Assembly: GCA_030597775.1 (NCBI GenBank)
Contig: JAUVRF010000060.1
Location: 1 to 8,313, forward strand
Source: Methanobacteriota archaeon
Lineage (GTDB): Archaea; Thermoplasmatota; DTKX01; GCA-020343715
DNA length: 8,313 nt
Reading direction: 5' to 3'
Part shown: positions 6,282 through 8,313 of the stretch, piece after piece
Position numbering within the stretch: the first letter of the stretch is position 1
Layout of the letters: each line of letters starts with the position of its first letter
Made by a program: the position numbers and the translations under genes
Notes under the pieces: generated by a model
Database searches by the model: none
Seen by the model: the letters and a program-made list of their open reading frames with translations, nothing else
Told to the model about the DNA's origin: nothing

Positions 6282-7682
6282 TCAGTCCTCTCTGACGACC
6301 GAGGTACGACTCATCTTCGAGCGTCGGCGCTTCCACGCCTCGTCCTGCTCCGCTGCCTCCTTGCGCCGCTGGTCCACCTGGGAGATTATCCTCTGGGCCT
6401 CCTCGGCGTAGGGTGACGACGGGTCGGTCCGGTGCGCCTGCTGGGCGTGGTAGAACGCGTACGTGTGGTTGCCCATTCCCAGGGCGGCCTTGGCCTTTGC
6501 CAGCATCTTCTGGATGTTGAAGGCCTTCTCGTAGCAGTTCACGCACAGGGGCAGCTCGAAGTGCCAGTCGTAGTAGTAAGGGGTGTCCACCTCGACCTGG
6601 GTCTTGATCTCGCAGGTCTCGCAAGCGACCGTCCCGCAGTCGTTGCAGGTGAGCAGCCTGTTGCGGGCGGTCACCCTCCTGCCACAACGGGGACACAGGT
6701 CCGAGGTGGCGGCGATGTGCTCGAAACCATCAATATGCAGCTCCAGACCGGTGTCCGATGGCCATCGGTGGGCGGGTGACAGACCCACCAGGGAATCGTC
6801 GGTCTCCGTCTCGCCAGGGGTGGCCTCCTCGTCAATGGTCACGTCCGTCTCGTGGTCAAAGGTGAGCACGGTCACATCGGACACCTCACCGCGCCTTGGC
6901 ACGTCGAGGTCCGCAGCACCCTCGACCTCCGCCTCATCCAGGGGCTCCATCAGGTTGACGGGGAACTCCCCTCCCTCCCTGGGCGGATGGCCAGGCCGCC
7001 CCTCGACGACCACATCCTCCTCTGGAGCAGGTTCCGGCCCGGGTTCGGGCACGACCTCCGGTGCCTCTTCCTCCTCCTCGGTCGCGTCGGTCGCCTCGGG
7101 TGCTGGCACGGCAGCCACCAGTGCCTTGGCCTCCTCGAGGATCGAGTCATCGACGAGGTCCTCTGCCTCTGGAATGTACTCGGGCTCAGGCTCTGGCTCC
7201 GTATATGGTTCCGGCTCCGCTTCCTCTACCTCGAGGTCCTCTCCATCCTCCCTGAGATTGGCCAAGTACTTGGTGAGGACAGGCCTGGGCTCCGGGGGCG
7301 TGGACCAATCCTCCACGGTGTCCCCCTCTCGTGGGGGCCTGCCCTCCTCGTGTGCGAGGGGATCCATGTCCCTGTCCCACTCGAACACCTCGAAGGCCTG
7401 TCGTTGACTGGCCTCCCTGCTGGGTGTGAGGCTGCGCTTGTGGCCCCTCTTGGGCGGGGCCTTGCCAGGTGGCGACAGGGCCGAGAGGATCGAAGCATGC
7501 TTCCTGGATATGTTGGCGGAGAAGGGGGATCGGTGCTGTGCGGTCTTGCTCTCGATACGCTGGAGCAACTTCCTGTCCTCGATTAGGGGTGGCCTCCGGT
7601 GTTGAAGCAATGCATCGATGTAGAGCTTGCGCCTGTGCCCTTCCCGGTCATCTTCCTCGTCGGGGTCCAAGAGCCTGGCCAT
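6282..7682 (-). CDS. Acidic disordered protein with FYVE-like zinc finger and TPR-like C-terminus (466 aa)
   Basis: Residues 1-100 are polar and basic. Residues about 100-325 are very rich in Glu, Asp and Pro, with EPEP-type runs, and are surely disordered. At 330-383 lie eight cysteines in four CxxC pairs (C330/C333, C346/C349, C354/C357, C380/C383). The second and third pairs are joined as 'CNDCGTVACETC', and the fourth is followed by YEK. This matches the spacing of FYVE-type cross-brace fingers. The R-x-x-H-H-C-R motif that binds phosphatidylinositol 3-phosphate is absent ('RLLTCNDCG' stands there). Residues about 388-430 form one TPR-like helical hairpin ending 'DPSSPYAEEAQRII', and a charged helical tail follows. 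No membrane segment is seen. I infer an adaptor that tethers partners; the function is unknown. The ATG at 7682 is preferred, with a G-run and GGTG a few bases upstream; an in-frame GTG at 7691 would add three residues. Confidence 0.85.
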   Translation of the reverse strand: MARLLDPDEEDDREGHRRKLYIDALLQHRRPPLIEDRKLLQRIESKTAQHRSPFSANISRKHASILSALSPPGKAPPKRGHKRSLTPSREASQRQAFEVFEWDRDMDPLAHEEGRPPREGDTVEDWSTPPEPRPVLTKYLANLREDGEDLEVEEAEPEPYTEPEPEPEYIPEAEDLVDDSILEEAKALVAAVPAPEATDATEEEEEAPEVVPEPGPEPAPEEDVVVEGRPGHPPREGGEFPVNLMEPLDEAEVEGAADLDVPRRGEVSDVTVLTFDHETDVTIDEEATPGETETDDSLVGLSPAHRWPSDTGLELHIDGFEHIAATSDLCPRCGRRVTARNRLLTCNDCGTVACETCEIKTQVEVDTPYYYDWHFELPLCVNCYEKAFNIQKMLAKAKAALGMGNHTYAFYHAQQAHRTDPSSPYAEEAQRIISQVDQRRKEAAEQDEAWKRRRSKMSRTSVVRED

Positions 7683-7710
7683 GTGCAACACCCCCCCTGG
7701 ATGGGGTCGA

Positions 7711-7719
7711 TATTTAAAT
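7711..7719 (-). promoter_or_regulatory. TATA box for the FYVE-like protein gene
   Basis: On the minus strand this reads ATTTAAATA, a strong AT island about 33 bases upstream of the ATG at 7682. Transcription would start near 7689, leaving a very short leader if the ATG is used, or none if translation begins at the GTG at 7691. A second AT-rich element, TCTATATCTA on the minus strand (7731-7740), lies 12 bases farther upstream and could be an operator or a second promoter element. Confidence 0.55.
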
Positions 7720-7777
7720 GGCCTTTGTGGTAGATATAGATTCGTCCCTCCGGGAGGTTGCGCTCCGGGCAGCGGGC

Positions 7778-8313
7778 TCAGTCCTGCTCCACGACCCTGG
7801 TAGGTCCCGGGCTGTAAACATGGTTCTTGACCGCGATGAAGTCATCGTAGGTGAACAGCAGCACCTTGGGGTCCCTCTCGATGGCCTCCTGCTCCCAGAG
7901 GCTGCTCGTCCTCCTGTTGAGGTAGGTCTCGAAGTCCCGGTAGCTCCGGGTGGCCACCATCTCGACCCCCTCCCGGTCGGAGTCGGCCTTGAAGACGATG
8001 GGTAACCGGTCGTACATCTCCGCGAGGGCGGAGGACCGGGCCTTGACGGTGCTGGTGGGGGTGTAGGTCGTGTGGACCAGGGCCATCATCTCGAAGCCAA
8101 GCAGGTCCAGGTTGGGGACCCTCAGGGTGAAGAAAAGGTCCAGGTCCGAGAAGCGCTTTCGCATCTTGGTCACGCTCTGGCGTGTCACGTCGATGCGCTT
8201 CGAGATGCTCGAATCCAGAAGGTCCGGGTTCTGGATCAGCCCCCGCAGCACCTTGCGCTCGATACGGGAGAGCTTGTGCGATTGGATGGTGCCGTACTCA
8301 CCGTTATGCAGGC
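7778..8313 (-). CDS. Lrp/AsnC-like winged-helix regulator, 5'-truncated by window edge
   Basis: The frame is open to the right-hand edge, so the start is outside; 177 residues are visible. A GTG at 8251 is an internal codon, not a convincing start, because the HTH domain begins before it. The first visible part reads 'LSRIERKVLRGLIQNPDLL', then 'SISKRIDVTRQSVTKMRKRF'. That is the helix-turn-helix layout of Lrp/AsnC regulators: an initial helix, then a recognition helix with the RQSVTKMRKR pattern. The following 100 residues alternate strand and helix ('EMMALVHTTYTP', 'ALAEMYDRLPIVFKADSD', 'VEMVATRSYRDFETYL'), as in the ferredoxin-like RAM effector domain, although the match there is only by pattern. 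A DNA-binding transcription regulator is likely; ligand and targets are unknown. It is transcribed in the same direction as the FYVE-like gene, 95 bases ahead of it, but that gene has its own TATA box. Confidence 0.7.
   Translation of the reverse strand, partial: LHNGEYGTIQSHKLSRIERKVLRGLIQNPDLLDSSISKRIDVTRQSVTKMRKRFSDLDLFFTLRVPNLDLLGFEMMALVHTTYTPTSTVKARSSALAEMYDRLPIVFKADSDREGVEMVATRSYRDFETYLNRRTSSLWEQEAIERDPKVLLFTYDDFIAVKNHVYSPGPTRVVEQD

Noticed and set aside
6583..7586. Ser- and Leu-rich plus-strand open frames across the acidic linker
   Set aside because: They are complements of the Glu/Pro-rich codons of the minus-strand gene; Ser-rich shadows are expected there.

Overview
The window looks like chromosomal DNA from an archaeon, and a GC-rich member of the Thermoplasmatota is my best guess. 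The evidence is TATA-like boxes about 25-35 bases upstream of several starts in otherwise GC-rich DNA, starts with weak or no Shine-Dalgarno signals, small zinc-ribbon proteins of archaeal type, an Lrp-like regulator and a secreted-type protein with thrombospondin type 3 repeats. The phylum is inferred from gene style, not from a marker gene.

Layout from left to right. Bases 3-950 (+) are the 3' end of a calcium-binding-repeat surface protein. A perfect hairpin at 975-1002 separates it from a convergent 149-residue gene for a basic protein with a zinc ribbon (1025-1474, -). A divergent promoter region (1475-1663) then leads into the largest gene (1664-4819, +), which encodes a 1051-residue cytoplasmic protein made of an N-terminal beta-propeller, a long alpha-helical repeat region and a C-terminal zinc ribbon. 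It is followed at 4892-6214 (+) by a P-loop NTPase of the COG2403 family, usually named cyclic 2,3-diphosphoglycerate synthase. That gene has its own TATA-like box, surrounded by three copies of the heptamer TATCGGC. A second perfect hairpin (6251-6272) lies between it and a convergent gene (6282-7682, -). This gene encodes a protein with a long acidic disordered middle, an eight-cysteine FYVE-like zinc finger and a C-terminal TPR-like helical hairpin. The window ends in the 3' part of an Lrp/AsnC-like regulator (7778-8313, -).

There is no clear multi-gene operon. Most genes have their own promoter-like element, and both convergent gene pairs have a stem-loop between them. The part most worth attention is a pair of uncharacterised proteins with eukaryote-like architecture. 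One has the propeller-plus-solenoid plan of coat and intraflagellar-transport proteins, and the other carries a FYVE-pattern zinc finger. Any link between the two is inference from proximity and style only. No tRNA, rRNA, CRISPR array, insertion sequence or phage gene is visible.
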